A DNA stretch of 64,000 nucleotides, from assembly GCA_002633025.1 (NCBI GenBank), contig NMRB01000019.1:191484-255483 (forward strand), written 5' to 3'. The stretch comes from Notospermus geniculatus. Lineage: Eukaryota > Nemertea > Pilidiophora > Heteronemertea > Lineidae. The notes beneath the pieces were generated by a model. It did not search any database and was not told the DNA's origin. It saw only the letters and a list, made by a program, of their open reading frames with translations. The translations under genes were made by a program, and so were the position numbers. This document shows positions 24,272-36,850 of the stretch, piece by piece (position 1 is the stretch's first letter; each line of letters begins with the position of its first letter).

Positions 24272-25207
24272 CATTGGGATTCGATACATGGTAGCAATCT
24301 ACTGCAAACGTATCAGGAGCGAATGAGCGTCTGACTAAAACTCCCCATATACCTCACTGTTGTTGTTATTGACGACAAAAAACGTATTTCTTACACATTG
24401 GCAGTAACAACCTCCTATCAATGCCGGCAAGGATGGAATTCCAGCTTCTTTGGTGTTACGTTTATTTGCTTTTTGCCTAACAATATTTTGAGAATGCCGA
24501 AAAACAAACTTTTACGAAATCAACCAGGTGGGAGCACAATTCCGTCGGCAGACTTCTCTGGTAATCATTACCCAATGTCGGTGTGTGTTACGGTTAACCG
24601 TAAGTCTATCTTGAATGTGATTGACTTCAATATGCTGCAAGTCTGCCCATCGGCAGTCGAGAAATTAAGCTGTGCAATATTTTATGTGTACGTAATCAAC
24701 AATGTGAGCAATTCACCTCCCGGCTGTGTTTGACTTTCCCCGTAGATTCTCTTCGCTCTCGATATGGTCAAGCATCCTGAGAACATCAGAGGAACGTAGC
24801 ACTTGCTCCCTTCGTCACCGCACACATCCTGAGAATATCAGAGGTCCCTAGCGCTCGTTCCCTTCAGCATCAAAGAAACCAGCTACCAATATCATTCTAC
24901 GCTTAGTTTCCAACAGGCAGCTTAAAGGCCAACAGTACAACAAAGTAACTCAGAAAACAACACCAGCAACAATTACCCTGCTAGCTTCTCATTGCCCCTG
25001 CTGCGTTAATGCGTAGAGGTAAATGATTAGACGAAAGAGGATGCACAATGTTCAATTTGTTATCTATTTTGAAAGCCGTTTTAAATACCAACGTTCAAGA
25101 GATTGAAGAGATATTGAAGAGATTGGTAGTAATATAGGTTCATTTATCTGAGAGGCGAAATCGCTTTGAACTGAAACAGACTGAAATTATGCTATGCTTC
25201 AGGCAAA

Positions 25208-25645
25208 TTATTTATCAGGTGAAGTCTTAGTTTGAAGGCAGAAGAAATATGGACAATCGTTATGGGGCAATAAAAGAAAATTAACGTTCTCTTCTTCTAC
25301 TTCCAAGCAGCGTGGTACTGCCTGATGACGACACTGAATGTATATGGCGAAAGTCAAACTGTTACCATTCACCTCACGTTCGAAGCAGTGAAGTAAGAAA
25401 GTTGTAAAATCTTTGGTGGAGTGTTTGTCTCTGGTTTTTAGTTGTTTGGTTTGCTTGCTCTCTAATTTTTTCCGTGATGAATGAGTTGGGAGATACATCA
25501 CTGTGGCGTATACAAGTGCCAGCTGCAACGAACGTAAACTATATCCAATTGCCATTCCCCGTACGTTTTTCTGACAGTGAGAGAAGATATAAATAACTGG
25601 AATGGTCATCTTTGGAATAACACCATTTGTTCCTGACTTTGTCAT
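25208..25645 (-). CDS. 145-codon ORF conserved in both haplotypes, unknown, doubtful
   Basis: An ATG-started frame that stays open in both copies (counterpart 37801-38238). About 7 base differences separate the two. Four change a residue (V/I, F/S, D/N, E/G), at least two are silent, and there is no indel although indels are common nearby. I recognise no domain, signal peptide or motif. The protein is moderately basic in the middle (KKLESKQTKQLKTRDKHS) with a glutamate cluster (EVEEENVN) near the end. Its length is about the maximum expected by chance here, and the substitution pattern does not look constrained, so it may be spurious or part of an exon. Confidence 0.15.
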   Translation of the reverse strand: MTKSGTNGVIPKMTIPVIYIFSHCQKNVRGMAIGYSLRSLQLALVYATVMYLPTHSSRKKLESKQTKQLKTRDKHSTKDFTTFLLHCFEREVNGNSLTFAIYIQCRHQAVPRCLEVEEENVNFLLLPHNDCPYFFCLQTKTSPDK

Positions 25646-26558
25646 TCATTGACTGATGGGAAAAGTACGCAGGACAATCTTAAAAGTTAGCTGGATGAAG
25701 ATGAACGACAAGATATTTTCCGTTTTGAATAACCTGTAATTGGTGAGAGAACTTCAGCCAAACTCATCTCCCTTTTCATTCAGGTGCTGTCACAGGTGAA
25801 TAATATATGGTGGAATTAGTACTGCTGATTAAGTACAACAGGTGTTTCGTTTAGAGCTTTGTCGATTCTTCTAAACATTGGTAAGACTTGATGCGAGTCA
25901 AAGCATACTGTTTTTCATCGCTCAGAGGAAGACGAATGGACAGGTTGTCCAAGGATACGCCAAGCCCAATGCAACATAATCCACCTCTTGTTTAGAAATC
26001 AGCTCACTGGTGTGTATTTGTTCCAGGATAATCGACAACGGCACTAGGCGTCAAAGCAAGCCAGGTATAAAGAAGGTGGTTGTAAAGTAACAGATCACAA
26101 GGAGACATATAAAATTACTGTGGGTTGAAAAATGCCAAGACGAGAAGTTCATTCTCCTGTGCTGAAGGTCGATAGCTTGAAATAGCCGGCTTTCATGTCA
26201 AAAATAACTCACGAAATCCATACTCTGCTTATTAGTGTTACATGTACTTCTATTACATCGTACGTAATCAGAAGTGATGCCTTGCGGTTTTCAGTCACTT
26301 TTCCCCGGCGTAGTCCCACGATCTGTGATTCCAGATTTCAGTGAATTTCACGACAGTTCAAAACTTTTCGACCCAATCACCACCAAGTGGCTATCACTTG
26401 ATGTTAATTCGATTGCCGACACGTTCGTGGCAGTCAACAGGCTTCAATGGATGAGAGGTTGATTAGGTTCGACCAGCCCCAAGGACCATACCCCTCCGGC
26501 AGCCATGTATAATTGGACATGTCCATCGTTTGGGATTCAGTCATCGTGATAGGGTCAA

Positions 26559-27020
26559 TTGTCATGCAAGTAATCAAGGACCTACGGTGAGGCCTTGTTT
26601 CGAGGCTAATAGACTAATTTCATACAGCTCGTAGAAACGTCGCTTCGGTATTGAATCTGCCGCCCTGGAACGAACTCTCAAGAATGAATTCCCTGGTAGA
26701 GTTCTCTGAATTTTCGTCGTCGCGTGCCCAGACACAAAAACACCAGAAGAGCCTGTCCTCTGCGGTAGATGGGATTCTGATAGTCTGATTTGTGACAATT
26801 TACCCAGGCAATCTTCACTTCTGAAGGCCACCGTGTGGAATCTGTGATAGCCGACCACAATAGGAGCAATTTCATGCCATCTTGGCAATTATTGGTCAAA
26901 TTGACAACTTGGGAGCTGAGTGTTTAGGACCAATTTCTGGGGTTTATGAGACCTTGTGCATACTGCAGACAATTGTAATTATTGGAATCTTCGGGACTAC
27001 AGAACTCTTCCGAGATCGAA
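26559..27020. other. 462-bp block identical between haplotypes (copy A)
   Basis: No difference from 39153-39614, although the flanks differ every 50 bases or so (26558 is A against C, 27021 is C against T). It contains an intact 104-codon minus frame (26574-26888) and the start of an 80-codon plus frame (from 26882), neither recognisable. It could be a constrained element, a recent gene-conversion tract, or a chance low-divergence stretch. Confidence 0.4.
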
Positions 27021-27768
27021 CTCAGTGGCGAATTCGACATCGTAGCACTCAGGGGAAACATAACTCATATACCATGCCCGCGAGCCTGTTTGACGCTGAG
27101 GGGCTCAACCAAAGAGGACCTTAACTACACGAAAGATTCCAGGTAATCCCAGATCTGTGAGATACCCGAGGAGAAATGCATTTAAGAATGTAAGATGCAA
27201 GTATGAAGCAAAAATTCGACGCCAAGCCAAACCATACGATAGACGCTCACCACGGGCGCCAAAGGCTACGGACGATTTCCACCTGTAGTGGATGGTAAAT
27301 GCTGAAAAATACTACCAAATTCCCCAATCAAAATATTTATTTTGGATTACCTTTCTATGAATTAATACATTTGATTACATCTGACTTTCCCGTTCCGCTC
27401 TCTTTCAATGAGGTGCAGCGAAGGCTTTGGCTGCGATTTTTAACAAATCATCATTCACAAATGAATTAAGTGCTATTTTGAGGTGATGTCCACCAGAAAC
27501 ATCAGAATTCGGTAAGTCTTCAGGTCAGAATTAGAGGTTAGGTGAGAAGACTACATCAACACCTGCAGGAAAAGAGTATATCATGATGTGATGACGCTCG
27601 CAACTCGATCATACTGATCAATATCTTCGCTATTGCATTCCACAGGCGACAATAAACCATAACAGAATGAGAAACAGTCGCACTATGTCGGACAAAAACA
27701 ATGGCACCATAGCCCCAGGGAACACCGGCAACGGTCACGAACAAAAATCTGCTCCAGAGAGGCTAATA

Positions 27769-27776
27769 TACATGTA
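27769..27776. repeat. TACATGTA in A, TA in B
   Basis: A reads GGCTAATA-TACATGTA-CTCAAAA with one shared TA step. B reads GGCTAATATACTCAAAA at 40363-40379. The difference is exactly six bases. Confidence 0.9.
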
Positions 27777-28923
27777 CTCAAAATGGCATCTACTGCCCTC
27801 TAGCATCTATCAGGAATGCAGAAAACGCCATTCTCTTTGCAGTAACTGGGGAGTAACGATTTAACAGAATTTCAGTTATTCTGCGCCGGGCGAATAACCA
27901 TGACTAACTTATCTTTCCGGGTCTTTTTTTGCTGGAAGTATGACGTCCAATCTGCGATGATTTGATGTATTGTCATCTTGTGCCCGCAAGGGCCCCGTCA
28001 TAATCCGTTTACGGTCATGACAGAAATGGTACAGGATCTGACCCGACCGACCGAAGGTGCCTGCTCAATCAATGGTAAAGGATGTTTGTGGAGAACCTGT
28101 AACATCTGGGGTACAACAGATAAAAAAAATCTCAGAGAATGATCTGGAAAATCATGGAATAATTCCAATTTGACAGACCACTTCCTGGCATGATATACTA
28201 GGCAAGTCTGTAATGGTCTTTCATAAATCATTCAGCTGGATAAATGACCAACCTTAAGTGCTTCCTGACCATTTTAGGGGCAATTTCTGATCATTTTATG
28301 ACAATGAAGATACATTGCCAACATCCGCCAAAGAAACCTAGATCCTAGATACGTCCGCATTCCTCTCAGTCAACGCTCTTAAGCCACGGATGCAATATCA
28401 GCACAAAAATTAAGCCATTACTTTCCATTTAGCCTGTTCTGCTTCTAGATTGCCATCTCGATAAAGGAACAAGATGGGTGAATTATTATGGCAGAAAAAG
28501 AATTGCAGATTTTATGCACAAAGTCGAAAAACAACAATAACTTTGTAGAAAATTGTCGGATTCTGGAAAAATAGGCTTTATTTTGTAGGTAGAACAAGTA
28601 GCTTTCAAGCTTTTGTTAAGAACCAAGGAAAAGATGCTTTTGCAAGGCGAAAGAAAGATCGATGGTAGTGGCACCTATTGGCCACCAGTGCAACTAAACC
28701 GCGCTGACCTTCGTCATGAGATCGCATGCAAATTAATGTTAATGAGGGCCGTGCGTATCGGCTAAAATCTTCATCGGACGAGAGGTGCGAACACGAAATG
28801 AACTCCCACCGATTTCTGATTGCAAGTTCGAAGAGGTCGACGTAGAAAAAGCGAACTTTGCTTCCCAGGAGGAAAGCAAAAATTCAGATTAGATCGCCGA
28901 GTGATACTCGCAACAAGAAAATT

Positions 28924-28924
28924 N
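28924..28924. other. assembly gap (single N) inside copy A
   Basis: Alignment to copy B stops exactly here (B 42230 / 42231) and resumes near 29378. Confidence 0.8.
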
Positions 28925-29377
28925 GGTAGCGGTCCGCTGTCCGTCCGGCAATCGGGTGATTTTGTAGATCGGCCGGACATCCGAGGGGACTCGGTCGCGC
29001 ACCTGTGGGTGGCTGGCGGGATACCTGTTGGACTTCGACCAGTGTCCGGAGGATATCAGGGCTCTGGGTGACGGCCAAAAATCGTCTCCGATCTACTCGG
29101 TGCCTAGCGGGTGGCTGGTGGGAGCCCGACGGGCGTGTCAAGGATTATGAAGGATCCCCTAGCGAGCTGGGTTTCAGCCGGTACTCGCCGCAAGAATATA
29201 ACTCCGAGTTATTTTCTTCCAATCACCCTAGCGGCGCGCTACCGAGCTCAGGACACCGGTAGATGCCCTCGGGCGATTGGCCGGCAACCCGTCATTTTCC
29301 CTATTTTTCAGCCCGTTCGGGCGTCGCAAACACATCCTTTGCAGAATCGGTGGAAATGTGACTGGGGTTTTAGGCCT
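28925..29377. other. GC-rich segment absent from copy B
   Basis: About 59% GC over 28981-29340, against roughly 40% in the surroundings. It starts directly after an N and has no counterpart in B, which instead holds 42231-43506. GGTGGCTGG(C/T)GGGA occurs twice (about 29008 and 29111). Several short frames are open on both strands, as GC-rich DNA allows, but none is recognisable. It could be a haplotype-specific insertion, a misjoined contig end or foreign sequence. Confidence 0.55.
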
Positions 29378-30696
29378 ACATTGGTCCGTACACAAGAAAG
29401 GCTCCAAGAGTCAAAGTGCGGGTGCTATTGTCCTCGTGGATTAAGCCTTGTAAAGAAGTGGATAAAGCCTTTGTGTCACTAACCCTGATCATAACCGTTG
29501 ACAATGCAAGGGCTTTGTATTGAAGACTTCCATTGTTAGTACTTTCTCCCCTGGTACAATGTGTCATTGCATCCAGTGGCAGTGGAAAGACCTCGTACGA
29601 TGTTGTCACCACCTGAACAGGATTGATCGGACGCATGATGAGCCGACCAGCAGCAGTGGGCTCTACAGAAAGAATCCAACATATGGACGGTTCAATCAGG
29701 CCCACCGCTCCAAATCTAGGATCGTACCAAAAGCCTGTGAGTCATCTCAGATCTTTAGCCAGTGGTTCAGTTCAGATACGGTGATTGTCAGCAAATGACG
29801 GGCTGTCAATGAATTATGTATATGAAAAGTAGCTGTTCAGAATCGCGGGTGCTATTAAGTTTCATACCAGCATTGCCCTCAGAGCCAGAAGTTAATCCAA
29901 CAGGACATGATTTCATGAATACACCAAAGGCAATTTATAAATGTTTAACGCGGGCCGTATGATGCCAGATTTATAGTATCTGTTGACGATGTCGGTAAAT
30001 TGTTTGATGGGGTTTTGATGGGTCCAACTCCAGCATTAACCGAAAGTTTGATGTAACCTTTAATGGTGACAAGCCATTCGGGACACGTCCTTCGGTTGAA
30101 AACATGTTAAGTAAGTATAATTCAAGCACGTTGGATCTGGATACAGATCGAATGAAGATTTATCGCCAGAAGTGGATGATGTTATACGGTTTTAGATACT
30201 GGGTCTGACCGCAGATGAATACATGAAATGAGTGAGAACGTCAGGAATGCAATTATCAATTGCCGTGATTACCGCAACCTTGCTGCAAGACATTTATCAC
30301 TCGCAGACCACTTACGGGGTAAACAGTGAGGCCGTACGGATCCTCGATCAGCTCTATCGGTTGACGCCGGTCGAAGAAGCGTTCGTAGCTACTTTGAGCT
30401 GCAATCTGCCGATCGAGGCTCCCTTACCTGACTGGTAAATGGGCATCACGTCGAGTATACGTCTGAAAGATGCAAGATTTAGTGACAAGAACCACGGAGA
30501 ATGTGTGACGTGAGAGTCGATGGCGATTGACGAGATCGTCCCACATGGACAGCATATGACAGGGACCAAAATGGACTTAGCATGAATACCTACGGTCTTC
30601 GTTGAATTAGAACCAATCAGAAGATACAACAGATAAACTGCCACTACATCACAATCAGACAGAGCTAAACAAAATGTTTACTACGGAGGAAGTTCT

Positions 30697-30704
30697 TACA
30701 TGTA
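30697..30704. repeat. TACATGTA in A, TA in B
   Basis: A reads CT-TACATGTA-GGCAATATT. B reads CT-TA-GGCAATATT at 44838-44850. Confidence 0.9.
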
Positions 30705-31446
30705 GGCAATATTTCAGTAACAAATAGAATTATTCAACAAGACAGACCTATCTTTTCCGACGTGAATGTAGACAACGCTCATGTCATCATCATACCGTTT
30801 TCCCTTGATTGCTTCCCCGCTGAACCCACACAGCAAACTAAGTTTGAATTAGTCAAACAGGGATAGACTGATAATCAAGTATATGACTGTGAGGATTCAG
30901 AGAAACTATGAAATCGTTGACTGCTCAGTAAGTCACTTGGGTAATAGGCTGTGGTATCGTGTTCCCTTCAAGTAACTTGTTTGGTAGGTCAGTCAAGATT
31001 GACAGAAACCAACATCCCGACAGGTTTGCCTGACGGCGTTGATTGTTCGCAGTTGATTATGTCAGAAAAGGAAACGATTGATAGAAAATCGCATGCAAAC
31101 CGGGCGATATTTCCCAAAAGAATGAGCCTTTCATGACAAATGGTGACAATAATCTACGTTGGCCAATAGAATGATGATGTAGTGTCTTCATCAATTTGGT
31201 TATTGGGAAAATGAATTATTAACCACTTGGTCAGAGTACCGATTTAACATGATAAGTGTGGTTGTCAATCTGGGTGGGGATGAGGATAAACAGACGAAGG
31301 ACTTGATGATGGATAATGGACGAAGCCAATATAGAGAGATAATCGACAGGCATTCTTGAGTACATGTAAGTGGGGGCGTTTTTTCTTATATCCCAAAGTT
31401 TGTGAGAGTGGTGATGCTACTCAATGACCGCCTTGTACCTGCTTAA

Positions 31447-31638
31447 AGCCCAGGTCACACTGTGGCGACTTAGATGGGCGAATCCCCGCGAACTTAATGA
31501 AATGGTCCATGGACCATGTACATACCTCTCTCTGTCATTACACTATTATGTCCAAAGGGGTGAGCACATGGTCCATGGACCATTTCATTCTAGTTCGCGG
31601 GGATTCGCCCACCTAAGTCGCCACAGTGTGATCTGGGC
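31447..31638. mobile_element. 192-bp palindromic MITE with TTAA target, present in A only
   Basis: TTAA flanks both ends (31443-31446 and 31639-31642). The inverted arms begin AGCCCAGGTCACACTGTGGC and end with the near-exact complement ...GTGATCTGGGCT. They are about 75 bp long and include ATGGTCCATGGACCAT, itself a palindrome, in each arm. Copy B continues straight through the site (around 45571-45590) without the element, so this is a polymorphic insertion. A TTAA target is typical of piggyBac and Kolobok, and the choice is inference. A truncated relative lies at 12772-12846. Confidence 0.88.
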
Positions 31639-31729
31639 TTAAGTGTGAAGGACAGTAAAGTCGCCAAGAGGCCACGTGTTTCCCGGTCCTACTTCTTGCC
31701 GTCTACATATACTTGCGCTTACAAAGCAG

Positions 31730-31737
31730 TATAAAAG
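31730..31737 (+). promoter_or_regulatory. TATA-box-like motif, conserved in both copies (weak)
   Basis: TATAAAAG lies in GCAGTATAAAAGTTCTGCT. Copy B has the same at 45799-45806, although the sequence just upstream differs between the copies. A TTCATTG initiator-like motif lies about 40 bp downstream. No gene is recognised downstream, so function is unproven. Confidence 0.2.
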
Positions 31738-32439
31738 TTCTGCTATAGCGATGCCCCTCTGCTTCGTTCTTCATTGACCCTCTACCGCTTAATGAGCCCA
31801 ATTAATGAATGACCTCGCCTGTTCCACCTTCCTTTCCGATATCGACAGACACTGGAATCCAGCTGAGCTTCCAGCCAAGAGGTTACAAACACAGGATTAC
31901 GATGAGTTTGCCATTTGCATGATTTGTCACTCTCCCTTTGTAGTAGTTAATGAACGCCCAATTGGCATCACTGGTCGATGGTGGCCCCGTACATCCTGAA
32001 ACAACCAAAGCTTAGCTCCGAGGCAATGTTGCTAGAAAATCTAATAAATCAATGAGTGACAGTGTTGGCCCTGATCTCACCGCATCGTGCAGCATTCTGT
32101 CAGCAAATTACAGCTTGGGGATTACATGATTTTAAGGTAAACAAGAGATTGGCTGATCATTTTCCTTTTGAATGTCTATCTGTTTTGCGATTTACCGGAT
32201 AATGTTTGGTACGCCGAGATGAGCACAAACACGAAAAACCCATTTTTAAAAGAGGCAGTCTCAGAAACCGCAGCACAGCCATTTCTTTCATTTCCCTCTC
32301 TAATTTGGTCTGGGATTTGTTGAAAGATCAAAGTATTGATATAATGGTAGTGAATGGGCAGGAGGCAGACCCTGCCCTTGGAAAACTACATTGAGCGAAT
32401 TACATGCATTATACTGACGAAAACGAAGCAAGTGGGATA

Positions 32440-33857
32440 ATAGAGCTGGAAGTACAATGCTTTGATGTTTGGAGTCGTGGTACCATGTCTAGGCTTCACG
32501 TAGTTTGGTTGACAGTAGTGATTATGAGGGTGGACGTGGCATTGCTGAACCGGTGTCTCCTTTAGCAGGAGGTCATGGATTCTTTGATTATATCACTATT
32601 TCAAAATAAAATGTGATGAATTTTATGGATGCAAGATTATTCAAATTGTTCTTTGATGGGTAAGAAACCACCTGTTATACTTATGTTACATACAATATAG
32701 AGGTTAATGATGACAGCATTCTCATTATTATTCAAATTAAGGACTAAGGAAGGGTTGAAGAATGCTTTCTGCCGCCGGATTGGAAAATGGTAAAAACCTA
32801 GAATCTAAAATATTGACTAAACTGCCGCAAAACTTATCTCACTTTGGAGATAAAACGTTTCATGGAATGGTAATTAATCAATAGCCTCGTCCATCAAGGC
32901 GACATTATCAGAAACACTGGTACATTGTTAATTAGATCTCATCAATTTAAAAACCATTTGTGTGTAGTTGTTTTCCTACGGGAGCCTTGGGAAGACACTT
33001 TTCCTGATTTGTGTGTATCAGTGATGAATTTTAAATGAAGACATCCATTGCGTTCAGCACCAGCGGCTTGCACTGACTGCGGTTGCAATGAAACGCTGGA
33101 TGAAACTGGCTGAAGGTGAAAAATATGGAGCAGGCTAATAGTTCTATACTAAGTCACAAAAACCATGATGTTGACTGACATGAACCTACGACCCCTATCT
33201 TTCTTTCGAGTCTACGTGGCACATTTAGTTCTAATGCGATGGCGACAAGTAAAGATAGTATTTTTGGTAGATTCTTTGAAATCGGGATTCTCAAGATTTA
33301 AAATAAGTCAAACTGCCATACACTTACTGCATGTAGTCGAAACTTATGTTCAAATAAGTAGGTCAACGTGCTGGTTGGGAAAGAATTTGTAAAGTGAGAA
33401 ATGTCACAGAGTCGCATAACCGAGTTATTCTGAGTCCAGCCTGGCAAGCGAGATTCAAATTGCACGAATAAACCAATAAAATCCTTGTCTACTTTTACTT
33501 CGTTTGACATATCATCTAGTTAAATAATGGCATTTAAATGATATCTTGAGCGGTAGGCGCCGTTGATTGGGATTTAGACGTGTTAGTTTAGTGTTTGCCT
33601 TTCGATATCATATTTTGAAACAAAAAATTGATCAACCCTCGATGAACTGTAAACCGAGACGGCCCGTGGATGACTCACTTGTTGTCAGAGTGGAGTGGCG
33701 CACTGCAAACATCGGCAGCTGTAATCCCAGAGTTTCCCGAACCTTATTCACCCAATACCGCCATATGTACACCCTTAGTCAAAAGTAAATAGACAGCTAC
33801 TAAATTCAATATTTCCTAATATAGCAGCGAGGCACAATTTTTCTTTTTATTTCCATT
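32440..33857. other. unique sequence after copy A
   Basis: Not duplicated in the window except for its last 100 bp, which have an inverted relative at 47342-47440 (48 bp exact: 33768-33815 versus 47380-47427). No gene recognised. Confidence 0.5.
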
Positions 33858-33858
33858 N
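33858..33858. other. assembly gap (single N)
   Basis: Contig join between the unique tail of the A contig and the 93-bp unique head of the B contig (33859-33951). Confidence 0.8.
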
Positions 33859-35443
33859 CAGAAACAGCGCTGGTGTATCATTGTGTTATTACTCAATATG
33901 CGGATGATTTAGTTCGCAGCGATCTCGATAGCTGAGGTGTATGATGGGTTAGCGCAAACAAATTGCTTTTTAACACTTTCCCGGTGATGCTATCAAGACC
34001 GTGCAACTAGCAAAAAGATAAATGGAACATGTGAACCATGCTAGTAATACGTAATTCATTCTATCAAAATTGTGGTCCCCGACGTTCAGTCTCGACCCAT
34101 AGTCAACAGGTGACCGTTGACAATGCAATACCACAGCAAGCTTCAATCACTGGTTATCAAACACTTCACCAACCACTTCCACGCTCATTTCATATTTTTC
34201 TACCAACGGATTGAATCGGCGATGACTTCGGGTTGTGGCTGCCTGCGGCTAGGGTCTCGGGAAGAAGGTCAGGCCAACTCAAGAAAGGCTTCGGTGTAAT
34301 ATCGCCGAGGGGATATTACGCTTTTGCGAAAAATAAACAGCACCGGCATTATGCGATGTTTGCGTTCAGTCGTGCTTGTTTACCAATACCGAGATGAATA
34401 CATTGTATAACGTGCATGTACATACATGTAGTATTCTCTTTTCGTGTCAAAAATCATTTATACTGCAAGCCGTTGTATATTTATAAGTACGGTACTCATA
34501 ACATATTAGGCCAACATATCTCTTACCTTTGTTCCTGAAGTGTCAGATATCTCGTGCGAAAAACGAACTAGTCAGCAGACTAATTTACCATCATCAAATC
34601 CGGGCAAAATACAAGAAGAATCGGAAGGGGAGACACAGGAAGAACTTTCACAGGAGTGCTATCCTTTCTTCTTCAAGGTTCCACATTTGGAAACCAAATC
34701 ATCTGTGCTGTTTCGGGCAGAATGCCCATAGAATACTATTACGACAAACCAGTCATCATTACAACAGCTTTTCCTTGAATAATTCATAATGAAGCTGGAC
34801 ATTAATCTGAAATGTAGTTTCATGTATCTTGTTTAATGAGTTCTAGTACTTTTCGTAATCGTTATGGCCAGGAATATATCATTTCGGCAGCTGTAACACT
34901 TCAACCATTAAGCTCACTCATCAAGTTCGTCATTATTCGGCCAGTTGCAATTACACTGATTTGTATCCACTCCACTGGAACAAAATCACCTGAATGTTTC
35001 ATCAGATGTTAAAAAGTTAGCCTAAATGTTTCAGTTAATGTTTAAAAGTTAGTCTGAAAGAGTAATAGCATTCTATGGCATTCTAGCCAGCAGCGCTTAA
35101 TGCTCTTCTGGCGGATTCAATTACATTTTTGATTTTTCGAAGGACAGATGCAAATAATCATCATCACATCATGGCCCATTCACTTATCACATTACTTTGA
35201 AAGTCAGTAACGATGATGAGGGATGGTTGTGATCTGAGCATAAATTCTAGATGACTTCGCAGTTCCAACTCTCTAGCCAGCTTTATTGCCCTCGCCCGTG
35301 CACAGATTACTGAACTACTTACTCTTTCGTTCCTGTGGGGCCAGCCTGAATTTGTACTCACACATGACGATAAGCATGTACTTTGTAATGCATGTCATGT
35401 AGGCAGCTGCAATTTACTCCGTCAAGTGGAACTCCATCATATA

Positions 35444-35451
35444 TACATGTA
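35444..35451. repeat. TACATGTA in B, TA in A
   Basis: B reads ATATA-CATGTA-CCACATCG. A reads ATATA-CCACATCG at 23776-23788. Here the insertion is on the B side, so both haplotypes carry such changes. Confidence 0.9.
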
Positions 35452-35741
35452 CCACATCGCCGGGAACGCACAATAGAACCTTGAGCTTCGTAAAGCATCT
35501 GACAAAAAATATTCCTTTTTATCCAAATCCAATACCGCATGTTCTTTTTTGAGTCATCTGTCATAACAGAAGTCGGAAAGCACGCTAAAAAATGGCGATG
35601 CAATATACATGTACCAAAATGCTTACCTGCTCGTCACTTGATGTAAGAACGAAGTACAACGTTAATGAGACAAACGGAACGTCTGTTATGTGGTAATGAG
35701 GATACCTTCAACAAGACTGTTACCTCTTCTTTTTGTATAAT

Positions 35742-35926
35742 GTAAAATACATGTATGCCGGTAATTTATTTTGAAAAAATAACAGATGAAGTAATCAGAA
35801 GAGGGACCGAAATTTGTGCCAAGGATACTGCCGTTGTGTTGCAGGTTGTAAAATATGCCGGTAATTTATTATGGAAAAAAATAGATGAAGTAATCAAAAG
35901 AGGAACCGAAATTTGTGCCAAGGGTA
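35742..35926 (+). repeat. tandem duplication, copy B counterpart
   Basis: Units start at 35742 and 35848. The second is cut at 35926 by the 924-bp insertion and resumes at 36851. Unit 1 again has TACATGTA (35748-35755) where unit 2 has TA. Confidence 0.8.
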
Positions 35927-36850
35927 CACTGTAAATCCAGGTGACGCGTTTAGCGTTTAGTTTTGTGTTTAACAAAACACAACTTAACACATTACGTGAA
36001 TATAACTGAACATATCATCAGGAGAGGCGTTCTATCCGCCTAGAAACATACGTCTTGTTGCCTAAAATGCCGAAATATATCATTTGTTGTACTGTAAATC
36101 TAAAGTCTAAACACGAAACTAAACGGGAATATGCAACACTTTTTAAACATCTAAACGCGATTAGTTTTCCATTAGAAATGAACAGATGACCTAAACACTG
36201 CATTTAGAAAACAGTAAATCTAAATGTCTTGTAAATGTCTTGTTTAACTTATAAACATCTCGTTCAGTTTCCCCTAAACACGAAACATGAAGGAATCCTG
36301 AACATCGTGTTTAGGGCTGGTTCACGGCTCGGGTGGAATTGGTCAAATTTGTCGTTTCGCTATATCTCCCGCCGGCGAATTTTTTTCCCCTGGGATATAA
36401 AAGATATAAATCAGATGCATAAAGGTGGAATAAACTTATTCCAGGTCTAACTTCACGCTTTAACGTTCAGGAGGAAATAATACAGTAGACAGGTTTTCCG
36501 AGTTACCCAAAGAAAAATTCCAGGCCAGGGCGTGTAGCCCCAGTGGCGTAGTGGTTAGAGCGTTGGTCCAAATTATGCATGTTGCAGGTGGGCCCTGGAT
36601 CGAATCTGCCTGCCGGTATTATTCACTCTTTACTGCGTGCCTTTTTATACTTTTTTCCTTCATCTTCCAACGCTTTTTTTGTCACTTTTTCAGTCTAAAT
36701 CAGTCGGTTTAATAAATTTTTGGCGTCATGGAAACACATTAATCTATTTCGTTGGAATATGGAGAACTAAACGCGTTTAGATGTTTAAAATATGTTGCAT
36801 ATTCCCGTTTAGTTTCGTGTTCAGACTTTAAACACTTTAGATTTACAGTG
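35927..36850. mobile_element. 924-bp insertion with inverted ends, TA or GTAC target, B only
   Basis: Copy A reads straight through this point. In B the insert starts CACTGTAAATCC and ends GATTTACAGTG between TA (35925-35926) and TA (36851-36852). Because of the terminal C/G, a 4-bp GTAC duplication fits equally well. A TA target with CACTG ends would suit a Tc1/mariner-type MITE. A longer inverted repeat is nested: 36090-36177 pairs over about 90 bp with 36763-36850. Subterminal GTTTAG/CTAAAC motifs are very frequent. A tRNA-like segment lies inside. No transposase is encoded. Confidence 0.85.
36537..36612 (+). ncRNA. tRNA-derived SINE-like or tRNA pseudogene segment
   Basis: TGGCGTAGTGG (36544-36554) fits the pol III A box TRGCNNAGYNGG exactly. 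GGATCGAATCT (36597-36607) resembles the B box, one change from the GGTTCGANNCC core. The spacing of about 50 bp is normal for a tRNA. I cannot close a proper acceptor stem or T arm, so this is not a functional tRNA. It is more likely a SINE head captured inside the insertion. Confidence 0.5.

Larger units (their letters stand above)
22280..32439 (+). repeat. copy A of a 10-kb duplicated block (probable second haplotype)
   Basis: Aligns in the same order and orientation with 33952-46511. In one indel-free stretch of 438 bp I count about 7 differences (near 1.6%), and short indels are common elsewhere. It begins exactly at the N at 22279 and runs into unique sequence at 32440. Copy B has unique sequence before it and ends exactly at the N at 46512. 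That reciprocal arrangement is expected for two overlapping haplotype contigs scaffolded in series. Within A, 28925-29377 does not align to B. Confidence 0.88.

Noticed and set aside
24398-24733. 111-codon plus-strand ORF in copy A
   Set aside because: Single-base indels disrupt the frame in copy B (around 37010-37326).
31805-31999. 64-codon ORF downstream of the TATA-like motif
   Set aside because: Indels between copy A and copy B break the frame in B, so it is not conserved as protein.
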